Assembly (NCBI GenBank): GCA_015521115.1
Contig: WAOT01000025.1
Coordinates: forward strand, 1-35,573
Reading direction: 5' to 3'
Source of the DNA: Desulfurococcales archaeon
GTDB taxonomy: Archaea > Thermoproteota > Thermoprotei_A > Sulfolobales > Acidilobaceae
Length of the DNA stretch: 35,573 bases
Every line of letters starts with the position of its first letter. Position 1 is the stretch's first letter. The notes beneath the pieces were generated by a model, which was not told the origin of the DNA, did not search any database, and saw only the letters and a program-made list of their open reading frames with translations. The position numbers were made by a program, and so were the translations under genes. Below, piece after piece: positions 1-7,448 of this stretch.

Positions 1-1
1 G

Positions 2-976
2 AGTGGGGTTGATAAGATCGGTCTACTAGTTCCTTTTGAAGCGAGGAAGGTCTCCCGGCTGGGTTTTCAATATGTAGCTGTCGAAATGCTTGTCCGCGAG
101 TATAGCGTTGTCAATAGGCCACGGGTTGGGAGACTCCTTTTCGAATGTGGGGGACACGGCATCGTCGGCGGGAGGGACGGGGTTCCGGCCGGTTTCTCTC
201 TTGTTAAAGAGGGGGGCTCCCCCACTCTAACCTTTAGAGACCTTGAAAGGCTTCTCCCTGATCCTCCACTACCTATATTCGCAATAGATCTCTCACTGAT
301 GCCTATCCACAGCAAGGAAGAGCTTTCCAGTCTGAGACTACAGTTGGCACTATCATTATCTGTGGTTCGCGAATACCTCTGGGATCGCCATCTCCTCCTA
401 TCAAGCGCTCCCTCAAACACTAGGGAGTGGTTGTGGCCAGTGGCCGGTAATAATAAGATGATAATCGTTAAGGAGAAGGCGGGAGAGGCTCTTTGGAGGT
501 TGAAGGCTGATCGGGTTGTGATTCTGAGGCCTGATGCTCAAGAGGTTTTGAGCCCCAGTGACGTGTTGGAGGCCGATGCCTTCCTAATAGGGGGAGTTGT
601 GGATAGGATCCCGAGGCCTGGTATCAGTAGGGTACTAGATACTCTAGTTCCATGGGGGAGGCCTAGAAGGATCATGCTCCGTAACAGTATAATTGGTGTC
701 CCCCAGAGAATTAACAGGATCGTTGAGATCCTACTAAGGGCTAGGTACCTCTACCTAGGCGATGTTGAAAGGGCGATATTGGATGTTATGACGAGAGCGG
801 ATAAGGTCTTGAGGCTCTTCTATGAACTCCAACGATCTCGGGTTAAGAGGATAAGCCTTTGTGAGGCTATGAGAGAGTATTCATGGCTAAGGGTCGATGA
901 GAGAGATATACTACTCGCAGCTAAAAAGGCTAAGGTTGAAGTAGACAGATCCTGTATGGGGAACACTTGGAGGTAG
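2..976 (+). CDS. trm10: tRNA (adenine-9-N1)-methyltransferase, Trm10 family (5' end cut by window)
   Basis: SPOUT-family methyltransferase expected to methylate N1 of A9 (possibly G9) in tRNA using SAM. The C-terminal half carries the Trm10 signature IGGVVDR, followed by a run ending in RNSIIGVPQRINRIVEILL, which forms the SAM-binding trefoil knot in this family. The first ATG is at 86, but the frame is open to the left edge with no start codon. The upstream residues (GLLVPFEARKVSRLGFQYVA) fit the N-terminal region of crenarchaeal Trm10, so the true start probably lies outside the window. The stop overlaps the ribosome-binding site of the next gene. Assignment rests on remembered family motifs and is fairly secure; the modified base is inferred. 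Confidence 0.82.
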   Translation, partial: SGVDKIGLLVPFEARKVSRLGFQYVAVEMLVREYSVVNRPRVGRLLFECGGHGIVGGRDGVPAGFSLVKEGGSPTLTFRDLERLLPDPPLPIFAIDLSLMPIHSKEELSSLRLQLALSLSVVREYLWDRHLLLSSAPSNTREWLWPVAGNNKMIIVKEKAGEALWRLKADRVVILRPDAQEVLSPSDVLEADAFLIGGVVDRIPRPGISRVLDTLVPWGRPRRIMLRNSIIGVPQRINRIVEILLRARYLYLGDVERAILDVMTRADKVLRLFYELQRSRVKRISLCEAMREYSWLRVDERDILLAAKKAKVEVDRSCMGNTWR

Positions 977-978
977 GA

Positions 979-1857
979 ATGAGACTGAGAATACTGGCCG
1001 CTGACAGTATGGGAGTGAGGAGTTTAGCCCTCGCGGTCGAGACTAGTGAGGGTCTCATCGTCATAGATCCGGGAGCATCCTTAGCACCCCGCCGCTTCGG
1101 CTTACCGCCCCACGAGTTGGAAAAGCGGGAGCTCGAGCTGGCTTTGGATAGGATTAGGGATGCTATGGGGGAGGCTAGTGTGGTCGTCATAACACATTAT
1201 CACTACGACCATTATATAAGGGGTGAGCCGGATCTCTACCGTGGGAAGCTACTCATAATCAAGCACCCCCGCAGGGATATCAACAGGAGCCAGGCTATAC
1301 GGTCTTACAGGTTACTCAAGAAGGAGGGTGTCGCCGAGATCGCAAGAGACATCGTCTACGGTGATTCGCAAACGGTATCCATTGGGCGTTTGAGGGTGGA
1401 TCTCTCTCCCCCTGTCTGGCACGGGTATCCTGGCACGCGGGTTGGACGGGTCATAATGGTTAGGATAGTTGATAGGGACGAGAGCCTGGTCTACACTAGT
1501 GATGTGCAGGGCCCTGCTGATCCGGCGGCCCTGGAGATACTCAGGTCGTGGTCGAGGCCTAGGCCTAGAGTTATGGTTGTCGACGGCCCTCCAACTTACT
1601 TTGCGGGCTTTAAAGTTCCTGTTGAGCACGTCGAGGAGGGGCTTAGGGGCATGGCTGAGGCTGTGAGGCTCGTAAAACCGGAGGTTTTGGTCGTCGATCA
1701 CCACCTCTTACGTGATATAAGGTATGCGGAGAAGATCAACGATACCATGAGGGCTTCTAGAGAAGTTGGCGTCAAGGTGCTGACCGCCGCCTCCTATATG
1801 GGGGTGGAGGAGAGGCTCCTAGAAGCTAGGAGGAGGGAGTTGTGGAGGGAAGGTTAA
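979..1857 (+). CDS. UPF0282 family metallo-beta-lactamase-fold hydrolase
   Basis: Predicted metal-dependent hydrolase with the metallo-beta-lactamase fold. The metal-binding motif is THYHYDHY (HxHxDH), preceded by a beta strand ending in IVIDPGAS. Later metal-ligand candidates are the His in WHGYP, the Asp in YTSDVQG, and VVDHHLLRD. This spacing and the N-terminus RLRILAADSMGVRSLA match the archaeal UPF0282 family, which has no established substrate. Start chosen at ATG 979 because GGAGGT lies at 969-974; a TTG at 967 is in frame but precedes that site. The gene overlaps the Nep1 start and follows Trm10 immediately, so the three are probably one transcript with RNA-modification genes. Confidence 0.85.
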   Translation: MRLRILAADSMGVRSLALAVETSEGLIVIDPGASLAPRRFGLPPHELEKRELELALDRIRDAMGEASVVVITHYHYDHYIRGEPDLYRGKLLIIKHPRRDINRSQAIRSYRLLKKEGVAEIARDIVYGDSQTVSIGRLRVDLSPPVWHGYPGTRVGRVIMVRIVDRDESLVYTSDVQGPADPAALEILRSWSRPRPRVMVVDGPPTYFAGFKVPVEHVEEGLRGMAEAVRLVKPEVLVVDHHLLRDIRYAEKINDTMRASREVGVKVLTAASYMGVEERLLEARRRELWREG

Positions 1858-2519
1858 GGTTTCTCCTAGTAGAGGCGTCCCTTGAGCTAGCCCCTAGGCA
1901 CCTGTGGGGTCACCCTGAGATCGTTGCCACCGCTCGGAGGTACGGCCTCTCCCCAGGAGATGTTCTCCTCGATAAGAGCCTCCATTATGACGCCCTCAAG
2001 AGTTTGCCCTATAAGTGGAAGCGTGGGAGGCCTGATATCCTCCATATAACACTCCTTAACATCCTAGACTCCCCCCTCGCAGAGGATGGGAGGGTGGAGG
2101 TTCTATTCCACACTATAGAGGGTAGAGTGTTCGCAGTAGACCCTGCCACTAGACTGCCAAAACACTACGACCGCTTCAAGGGGCTTATGGCGCAGCTCCT
2201 CAAGACAGGGAGAGTGCCACCAGAGGGGAGACCCCTTATCTGGGAGCTGAAGAGGCCTCTCGAAAGCGTTATCGATTATGCTGTCCTCCTCGAAGAGGAT
2301 GGGAGGGACATGAGCGTTGTCGACGTTGCCAGACTGAGCTTAAAGGAGGGGGCATGGCTGGTTATAGGAGTGTTCCCTAGGGGGAGAGTCTCGAAGAGGA
2401 TTAGAGGGTTAGCTGGTGAAGTTGTGAAGATCTATGGGGGTAGACCGATGAAGGCCTGGACTGTGGCTTCGAGAATAGTATGTGCTGGCGAGTATCTTCT
2501 CGGCTATGGCTTTGCTTAG
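1842..2519 (+). CDS. nep1: 16S rRNA pseudouridine N1-methyltransferase Nep1/Emg1
   Basis: SPOUT methyltransferase that methylates N1 of a hypermodified pseudouridine in the small-subunit rRNA and assists 30S/40S assembly. Recognised by DKSLHYDALKSLPYKWKRGRPDILHITLLNILDSP, spread over residues about 43-77, where the Nep1 family has its conserved (K/R)RGRPDI.H.TLL block. The C-terminal half (residues about 160-220) holds the SAM-binding knot segment. 225 residues is normal for archaeal Nep1. The GTG start overlaps the previous gene by 16 nt and is preceded by AGGAGGGAG at about 1831, so translation is probably coupled. It converges on rpl2 with 47 nt between stops. Confidence 0.88.
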   Translation: MEGRLRFLLVEASLELAPRHLWGHPEIVATARRYGLSPGDVLLDKSLHYDALKSLPYKWKRGRPDILHITLLNILDSPLAEDGRVEVLFHTIEGRVFAVDPATRLPKHYDRFKGLMAQLLKTGRVPPEGRPLIWELKRPLESVIDYAVLLEEDGRDMSVVDVARLSLKEGAWLVIGVFPRGRVSKRIRGLAGEVVKIYGGRPMKAWTVASRIVCAGEYLLGYGFA

Positions 2520-2566
2520 ATGGCTGACAGGCTGGTCACCTGGAGAAATATTTGGAGTAGGGCCGG

Positions 2567-3283
2567 CTACCTCTTCCTCCTTCCTGTCCTCCTTGCTGCT
2601 ATGTGACCTACCTTCCTTCCTGGTGGGGTTTCTCTTGCTACAGTTGAGGGGTGGCTCCTCCTCTGGTGGCTTCCTCCGCCGAATGGGTGGTTTACTGCGT
2701 TCATTGCTACACCTCTCACTCTAGGCCATTTCCTAGCCTTCACCTTCCACTTGTAGTATGCGTTTCCTGCCCTCATTAGGGGCTTCTCTGTTCTCCCCGC
2801 TCCCGCTGGGATCCCTATGGTTACTCTTGAGCCGTTTGGTATGTCCTTCTCCTTCCCACTCGGCAGTTTGATACGTGTTTTCGCTCCCGTTCTTCCAACT
2901 ACTAGGGCATAGCTCCCTGCCTGTCTTGCGAGTTTTCCTCCGTCTCCCGGTCTTATCTCTATGTTGAACACCTCTGTCCCTTCTGGGACGTTCTCTATTG
3001 GGAGGATGTTGCCGGGCTCTGGCTTGGCGTTTGGGCCTACCTCTATTATTTGTCCCACGTAGCTACCCTCTGCTGCTGGTGTTAGGAATTCTACTCCATT
3101 CTCAAGTACTACCCTTGCGAGGGGCACATAACGGCCTGGGTCGTGTAGTAGTTCGACGATCTTGCCCTTATAGGTCTCGTTCGATAGTGGTGGGTAGCGT
3201 GCTGGGCCTGGGTGTATGTGCTTTGGGCTTCTGTACGTGGGAGATCCTTTACCTGCTCTCTGCTGTCTCAGCCTTTTACCCAT
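2567..3283 (-). CDS. rpl2: 50S ribosomal protein L2 (uL2)
   Basis: Large-subunit protein uL2, which binds 23S rRNA close to the peptidyl-transferase centre. The sequence begins MGKRLRQQRAGKGSP and includes the conserved loop MNAVNHPFGGGSHQ with the functionally important His, then a basic C-terminus ending GRRKR. It has 238 residues, usual for archaea. A longer frame reaches back to 3358, but ATG 3283 gives the family N-terminus and has GGGGGAAG just upstream. It lies 55 nt behind cedB on the same strand and has a TATA-like box of its own at 3340-3348. It is separated from rpl3-rpl4-rpl23, which are on the other strand 5 kb away, unlike the usual L3-L4-L23-L2 order. Confidence 0.97.
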   Translation of the reverse strand: MGKRLRQQRAGKGSPTYRSPKHIHPGPARYPPLSNETYKGKIVELLHDPGRYVPLARVVLENGVEFLTPAAEGSYVGQIIEVGPNAKPEPGNILPIENVPEGTEVFNIEIRPGDGGKLARQAGSYALVVGRTGAKTRIKLPSGKEKDIPNGSRVTIGIPAGAGRTEKPLMRAGNAYYKWKVKARKWPRVRGVAMNAVNHPFGGGSHQRRSHPSTVARETPPGRKVGHIAARRTGRRKR

Positions 3284-3338
3284 TAGTTCTTCCCCCGGGA
3301 GTATCCTCTGAGGCCACACCCTATTGGCGCGTTCCCGG

Positions 3339-4673
3339 TTATTTAAGGTATTCCGCAAAGTTGAACGCTTTCAGTCTCACAGGAATAGAGCTCCTCTTCC
3401 TTACAACCGCTGACCCGACAGGCAGGTACCTGACCATCTGAGACGGGACTCCAAGCCTATCGGCTTTTTCGGTGTATGATTCCGAGTCTGACCCGAAGAC
3501 TATGAGTGTCCCAGTGTTCTCCACTATGTTGCTGTTCACATCGCTGAATGCCTGGGTTGCATATACTATATGGAGGCCGAGGCTTCTCCCCTGCCTGATG
3601 CTCTCCTCCAGGTAATGTTCTGCCACATCTATGAACTTCCAGGCCTCGTCTATGAAGATTACGGTTCTCCGTCTAGGCTTATCCTTATAGTAGCATTCGA
3701 GAAGATCTGAGATGAGTCTTCTCCCGGCTTCTATATCCGGGTTTTCTATAATGTGTATGGCTGGGCGTGTGCATAGCTCTCTAATTTCGACTCTTGGTTG
3801 GTGGATCTCTATGCTTGAATGGGGTATCCTTGAAGCGTATGCTGCCAGGTCTCCTTTGGGGTCGATGACTATGATGTTGGGCTCCCCTGTCTCCTCCTGG
3901 AGCATGGATAGCTGGAGCATTATACCGGCCATTAGGACTGTCTTCCCCTTGCCTGTAGGGCCGAATACTCCTATATGTGTCTCGAAGTCCTCGGGCCACT
4001 TTAGGGTTACAAGGCTGTTATATTCGGGGTTAACTCCGAGGACTACGGAGTTGTCTCCTGTCTCCTCGAGCCAGGGGACTGCGATCTCGATATGTGACGA
4101 GCCTGTCACGGTAAGGGGTTTTAATAGGGCGTCTATTATGCTCGATGATACACGTTTAAACACGAGGCCGGTCTCCGCCTCAATTAGTGTTTTGAGGGCC
4201 TCCGCTCCGGGGTGCCTTGGGGGGTGCCATATTATTAGGGTGGTAGCACCAGTATAGGGTCGGGTACTTCTTAGCACGTCTGAGTAGAGGGCCTCTAGTG
4301 TTTTGAGCTTCTCACCATACTTCTTCGACTTTGTGGCCTCATATGCTAGGGAGACTTTTTCTATTTCCTTTTCTAATCTTTTTATTAATTTAGATTTATC
4401 TGCCTTCACTAGTGTAAATGCTAAGGTGACGTTCAGGCCGGACTGCCTTATGAGGGTTGTGAGACGCGCACCCAGTGTGGGGTCGGGATCTCCCCGTGGG
4501 AGCTGGGCGATATAGATTGTAGGCTCTAGTCTGACTCCTTGGAGGATCACTTCCTCTGAACCGCACTTTTTAAGTGGTCTTAGCCCCTGGAGTCCCGACT
4601 CGTTAAGATTTCTAAACATTAATATTATTGTTATTATTGCTAATATTCCTATACTAATATCGAACAAGCCCAT
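3339..4673 (-). CDS. cedB: CedB, VirB4/HerA-like DNA-import ATPase
   Basis: Membrane-anchored ATPase of the crenarchaeal DNA-import (Ced) system. Residues about 6-20 form one hydrophobic anchor (ISIGILAIITIILMF), followed by a cytoplasmic region with a charged coiled-coil-like stretch at about 93-130. The RecA-type motor then has Walker A GPTGKGKT at 238-245, DPKGD at 271-275, Walker B VIFIDEAW at 338-345 and QGRSLGLH with a candidate arginine finger at 361-368. This pattern is that of VirB4/TraC and HerA/CedB motors. Assignment to CedB rather than another HerA-like protein rests mainly on the adjacent cedA-like and cedA1-like genes. It starts 11 nt after cedA stops, with GGGAGATCC before the ATG. 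Confidence 0.82.
   Translation of the reverse strand: MGLFDISIGILAIITIILMFRNLNESGLQGLRPLKKCGSEEVILQGVRLEPTIYIAQLPRGDPDPTLGARLTTLIRQSGLNVTLAFTLVKADKSKLIKRLEKEIEKVSLAYEATKSKKYGEKLKTLEALYSDVLRSTRPYTGATTLIIWHPPRHPGAEALKTLIEAETGLVFKRVSSSIIDALLKPLTVTGSSHIEIAVPWLEETGDNSVVLGVNPEYNSLVTLKWPEDFETHIGVFGPTGKGKTVLMAGIMLQLSMLQEETGEPNIIVIDPKGDLAAYASRIPHSSIEIHQPRVEIRELCTRPAIHIIENPDIEAGRRLISDLLECYYKDKPRRRTVIFIDEAWKFIDVAEHYLEESIRQGRSLGLHIVYATQAFSDVNSNIVENTGTLIVFGSDSESYTEKADRLGVPSQMVRYLPVGSAVVRKRSSIPVRLKAFNFAEYLK
3340..3348 (-). promoter_or_regulatory. Putative TATA box for rpl2
   Basis: On the minus strand this reads CCTTAAATA, overlapping the cedB stop codon. A transcript starting about 26 bp downstream would begin near 3318 and leave a leader of roughly 35 nt before the rpl2 ATG. 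It suggests that rpl2 can be transcribed independently of the ced genes. Sequence-based prediction only. Confidence 0.5.
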
Positions 4674-4684
4674 GGATCTCCCCT

Positions 4685-6064
4685 CTAGAAGACCCTTAAG
4701 GGGAACCTTTCCCTTCCTCCCAGTAGCCTGGCCACACCTAGGCTGGCTGAGGTTAGTATCGCTATGTAAATCGTGGGGATCGTGAACCAGTACGCTATGA
4801 ACGCTTGGATAACGTTTATGTCATAGTAGGCTGCGATCTTCTTCGCTATGTTAACATAGTCCTTTGTATCATATGAGATGTGTAGTTGTGGGCAGTCCGC
4901 TGTTACTTGGAAGTGGTAGTCTCCAGCGTCTGGTGCCTCATACTTAATGGCCTGGCCGTGAAGGTCTCCCCACTGCCATTCCGATTCTCCTACTTCCTGG
5001 AGGCCTCCAGGGTCAATGTCAATAGTACACCCGTCGACATACCTTACTGATACGTATTGGCCTTGTTGTAGGTGGATTACACCTTCAACTGTCCCACCAT
5101 TTCTTGAGGCTGAGAGGATCTCCCCGTTCGTGTAAACTGCTATCCCGTTCCGCGCTGTTAGTGCATATGATGTTTTGAGGTCTATGCTCCACGCTCCTTC
5201 TACTATCTTGTAGTCGGTCTTGTTGACAGGATATGGTTCCAGGTAGAATGTGACGTTGAGGTATACTAGTTTATAGGCGAGGTTTGGCTTGCTAGGTATT
5301 GTGACGATCGTGGAGCCGTGATCGTTCATTATGGTTCCATTCTCGGCCAGGTATACCGCGTATACTTCACCCGTGTCCGCGTCTGTTACCAGAATGACAC
5401 CGTCCGCAGGGCCCTCCATTGTTGACACGTTCCCTTTGAGGAGTGCTAACCCCTTCTCAGCTATCGGCCCTATCCCTATCGGTTGGGGGGTTCCTCCTAT
5501 TGCTGTGGCAAATACGGGAAGTGCTTGGAGTCCTGCTGTGAATACTAGTATGAATGATAGTAGCCATGCTCCAGCGCTTCTTGCCACGCGGAAGGGGGCG
5601 GCGTAGAGGGCTACGCCTATCGCTGCTAGGAGGCGGCCGTACACTTTCACGATCTCGGCTAGCCCTACTATGAAGGCTATGAAGAATAGTGCCGTAGTTG
5701 CTAGCCTGTCTAGGGGCTTTACGACTACCTGTGCACCACGGAGGACTCCCAGAGGGTCTGGGAGGACGTTAAGGAGTGCTGCTACAGCTTTGATTGTGAG
5801 GAACTCCGCTATGCCCCCCATTGCCCATGATTCTAGGAGCTCCCATGAGCCTCCCGCCATGGCTGCCAGTGTGTTAGCGAGCTGGAAGAGTGCCTCAAAG
5901 ACTAGGACTATGACTAACGCCCCTATACCGTCCGCTAAGAGGCGGGGTGCCCATCTTTTCAAGCCCTGATAGGGTATGGGGAGCGCGTAGATGAGTGCTC
6001 CTAGGTAGAATGTTAGGACTGAGAGACGGTAGGCTAGGATGAGGTAGTCAACCTCTCCCGCCAT
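4685..6064 (-). CDS. cedA: CedA, polytopic membrane channel component of the Ced DNA importer
   Basis: Integral membrane protein of 459 residues, proposed as the VirB6-like channel of the Ced system. Hydrophobic segments occur at about 7-30, 42-68, 120-158 (probably two) and 163-190, with a final one at about 418-446. Between them, residues about 205-412 form a hydrophilic, probably beta-rich domain predicted to face outside. It carries four N-x-S/T sequons (N212, N242, N270, N281) and two cysteines (346 and 391) that could pair. The extracellular domain makes it longer than I would expect for a simple 6-7-segment CedA. Sequence similarity alone is weak: the call depends on topology plus its place between cedA1 and cedB. 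Confidence 0.75.
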   Translation of the reverse strand: MAGEVDYLILAYRLSVLTFYLGALIYALPIPYQGLKRWAPRLLADGIGALVIVLVFEALFQLANTLAAMAGGSWELLESWAMGGIAEFLTIKAVAALLNVLPDPLGVLRGAQVVVKPLDRLATTALFFIAFIVGLAEIVKVYGRLLAAIGVALYAAPFRVARSAGAWLLSFILVFTAGLQALPVFATAIGGTPQPIGIGPIAEKGLALLKGNVSTMEGPADGVILVTDADTGEVYAVYLAENGTIMNDHGSTIVTIPSKPNLAYKLVYLNVTFYLEPYPVNKTDYKIVEGAWSIDLKTSYALTARNGIAVYTNGEILSASRNGGTVEGVIHLQQGQYVSVRYVDGCTIDIDPGGLQEVGESEWQWGDLHGQAIKYEAPDAGDYHFQVTADCPQLHISYDTKDYVNIAKKIAAYYDINVIQAFIAYWFTIPTIYIAILTSASLGVARLLGGRERFPLRVF

Positions 6065-6094
6065 CCTAGGGGCACCCCGGGCTACTCTATTCCC

Positions 6095-6346
6095 TTAGCC
6101 TCCCGTCACAAGGTTCACCAGGTACACGATGAGGTTGAACACGGTGCTACCGACCGCAAGCCAAAAGGCTGCCCATACAGAGTCTTCTACGAGGCTCCCG
6201 CCCATTCTCTTGAGTTTACCTATTGGTATTGGTGAGCCCCTGAGTGTCCAGCCCAGGCTCCATGTGAATAGGAATAACGCCCATGCTAGTGCTGTCACCT
6301 TGTTGGTAGCGTCCTGAACCAGCGCTAACAGGTCTTGGAAGGCCAA
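6095..6346 (-). CDS. cedA1: CedA1, two-helix pilin-like subunit of the Ced system
   Basis: Small membrane protein of 83 residues with two hydrophobic helices (about 17-36 and 56-80) joined by a short basic loop, GSPIPIGKLKRMGG. That hairpin architecture and size match CedA1, which has been reported to form the conjugation-type pilus in Aeropyrum. No cleavable signal peptide is obvious. The start is TTG at 6346, supported by GGGTGTG a few bases upstream and a TATA-like box at 6378-6386. It is the first gene of the cedA1-cedA-cedB set, 30 nt before cedA. A separate cedA2 is not visible nearby. Call based on topology and context. Confidence 0.76.
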   Translation of the reverse strand: MAFQDLLALVQDATNKVTALAWALFLFTWSLGWTLRGSPIPIGKLKRMGGSLVEDSVWAAFWLAVGSTVFNLIVYLVNLVTGG

Positions 6347-6377
6347 GGCTTCACACCCGTAGGAGATGAGATGAGGC

Positions 6378-6386
6378 CTATTTAAG
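6378..6386 (-). promoter_or_regulatory. Putative TATA box of the ced operon
   Basis: The minus strand reads CTTAAATAG here. It is about 35 bp before the cedA1 TTG start, placing the transcript start near 6356 with a leader of about 10 nt. The same TTAAATA core occurs before rpl2. Prediction from position and composition only. Confidence 0.5.
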
Positions 6387-6419
6387 AGGGGGTGCGAGAG
6401 GGTAGTGAGTGTAATATTC

Positions 6420-7259
6420 CTAGTCCCGGAAGTATTGTGATATCGAGGAGAGGGATGCCAGAATAGCTTCCTCAGTCCTCACAGTCCTTGTACCCTGGAT
6501 CGGGATTGTATTAACTATGACGTCCATCACGTTCCTATCCACGGAGTCCCATACATGGCCTCTGGGGCCACCGAATATTAGGAGGAAACCTTTCGCAGCC
6601 CTCATACGTTCACTTATCCACTCACCAACACATCTCCCAAGGCGGCTCGTGCCTATTATCAGAAAACCTTGCTCCGACAAACTCCTTGCTAGTCTGGTAA
6701 TGTTCCTGCTACCCTCCACGTTGAGGTTCCAGTAGTGTGATGGCCGGTAGTATCTGAGTCTTATGACACCGTTCTCCACCCTCTCTACCTTGAATGTTGC
6801 AATTGTTCCAGGCCTTGCACCTCTAAATTCCTGGGTGAAGCCCTCCCTGTTTACTCCTAGGAGTATCCTGCACGTCCCTTGGCCGCAGCTCTCTACTACT
6901 CCGTCGAGCACTGTTCCCGGCCTTATTTTATCTGGAACCATGTGAGCAGGTGTTTGTAGGGGCTTGATGAGGCCTGCAAATCTCAGTTTAGGATCTTTTG
7001 GGAAGACAAGTTTCTTCAGATGCGGCGGTGTCACTATGTATTCGAGGAGCGTCTTGAGCAGTCTATAATCCTTCCACGTAGAATACGGGTCTCTGTATAC
7101 TATGAGTTTATCAGCTCTGTAGATTGCTGCGGCCCTAGCTATCTCGGACGCCTTTATCGTCTTCAGGGGGAGAGTGGGCTCAGTATTCAGAACCGAGGCT
7201 GCAACAGCCAGGTAAAAAGGCTTGGATCTCCTTGGTGGAGGCCATTTCGTACATGACAA
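6420..7259 (-). CDS. COG2106-family SPOUT RNA methyltransferase (putative rRNA uridine-N3 methyltransferase)
   Basis: Predicted SAM-dependent RNA methyltransferase of the DUF171/COG2106 family (human relative SPOUT1/C9orf114). Family hallmarks are IYRADKLIVYRD at the end of the first Rossmann strand and YIVTPPHLKKLVFPKDPKLRFAGLIKPL. An OB-like inserted domain follows at about residues 115-175, then the knot segment FLLIFGGPRGHVWD near residues 228-241. In many archaea this family lies directly upstream of rpl3; here it is close to rpl3 but divergent. The TTG start is 2 nt after the stop of the 34-codon gene and is preceded by GAGGAAG. The substrate in archaea is inferred, not shown. Confidence 0.8.
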   Translation of the reverse strand: MSCTKWPPPRRSKPFYLAVAASVLNTEPTLPLKTIKASEIARAAAIYRADKLIVYRDPYSTWKDYRLLKTLLEYIVTPPHLKKLVFPKDPKLRFAGLIKPLQTPAHMVPDKIRPGTVLDGVVESCGQGTCRILLGVNREGFTQEFRGARPGTIATFKVERVENGVIRLRYYRPSHYWNLNVEGSRNITRLARSLSEQGFLIIGTSRLGRCVGEWISERMRAAKGFLLIFGGPRGHVWDSVDRNVMDVIVNTIPIQGTRTVRTEEAILASLSSISQYFRD

Positions 7260-7261
7260 TT

Positions 7262-7366
7262 CTACTTCCTCTTCTTATAACCCTTCTTGGCCTTAGTGGC
7301 CTGAGCCTGCTCCTCCTCCTTTCTTCCCTTCTCCATAAACAGCGAGGTTCTCTGCCTCCCACCCAT
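7262..7366 (-). CDS. Small basic protein, 34 residues, unknown function
   Basis: A short reading frame beginning MGGRQRTSLFMEKGR and ending KKGYKKRK, strongly basic at its C-terminus with an acidic/glutamine patch in the middle. It is preceded by GAGGAGGTGA, an almost exact complement of the crenarchaeal 16S rRNA tail, six bases before the ATG. A symmetric TATA element lies at 7403-7408. The stop is 2 nt before the SPOUT methyltransferase start, so the two are probably co-translated. Composition resembles small ribosome-associated proteins, but I do not recognise a family. The quality of the ribosome-binding site is the main evidence that it is a real gene. Confidence 0.65.
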   Translation of the reverse strand: MGGRQRTSLFMEKGRKEEEQAQATKAKKGYKKRK

Positions 7367-7402
7367 ACCGCTCACCTCCTCGATAGCATTCTCAGTCTAC
7401 AG

Positions 7403-7408
7403 TTATAA
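7403..7408. promoter_or_regulatory. Symmetric TTATAA element shared by two divergent genes
   Basis: The palindrome TTATAA sits between the 34-codon gene (minus) and the prpB-like gene (plus). About 26 bp either side gives transcript starts near 7379 and 7432, each a short distance before the respective ribosome-binding site. It could therefore serve both directions. Confidence 0.45.
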
Positions 7409-7448
7409 GTAGAGCTACCCGTGTACCTAAACCTTTGGGGTGGACTGT

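Noticed and set aside
2482-2724. Plus-strand frame of 80 codons, hydrophobic
   Set aside because: It lies antisense over rpl2 and the Nep1 end; the leucine-rich sequence is a mirror of the conserved uL2 C-terminus and has no ribosome-binding site.
7180-7362. 60-codon minus-strand frame rich in arginine
   Set aside because: It is an alternative frame over the 34-codon gene and the SPOUT methyltransferase start; the frame beginning at ATG 7366 has the proper ribosome-binding site instead.
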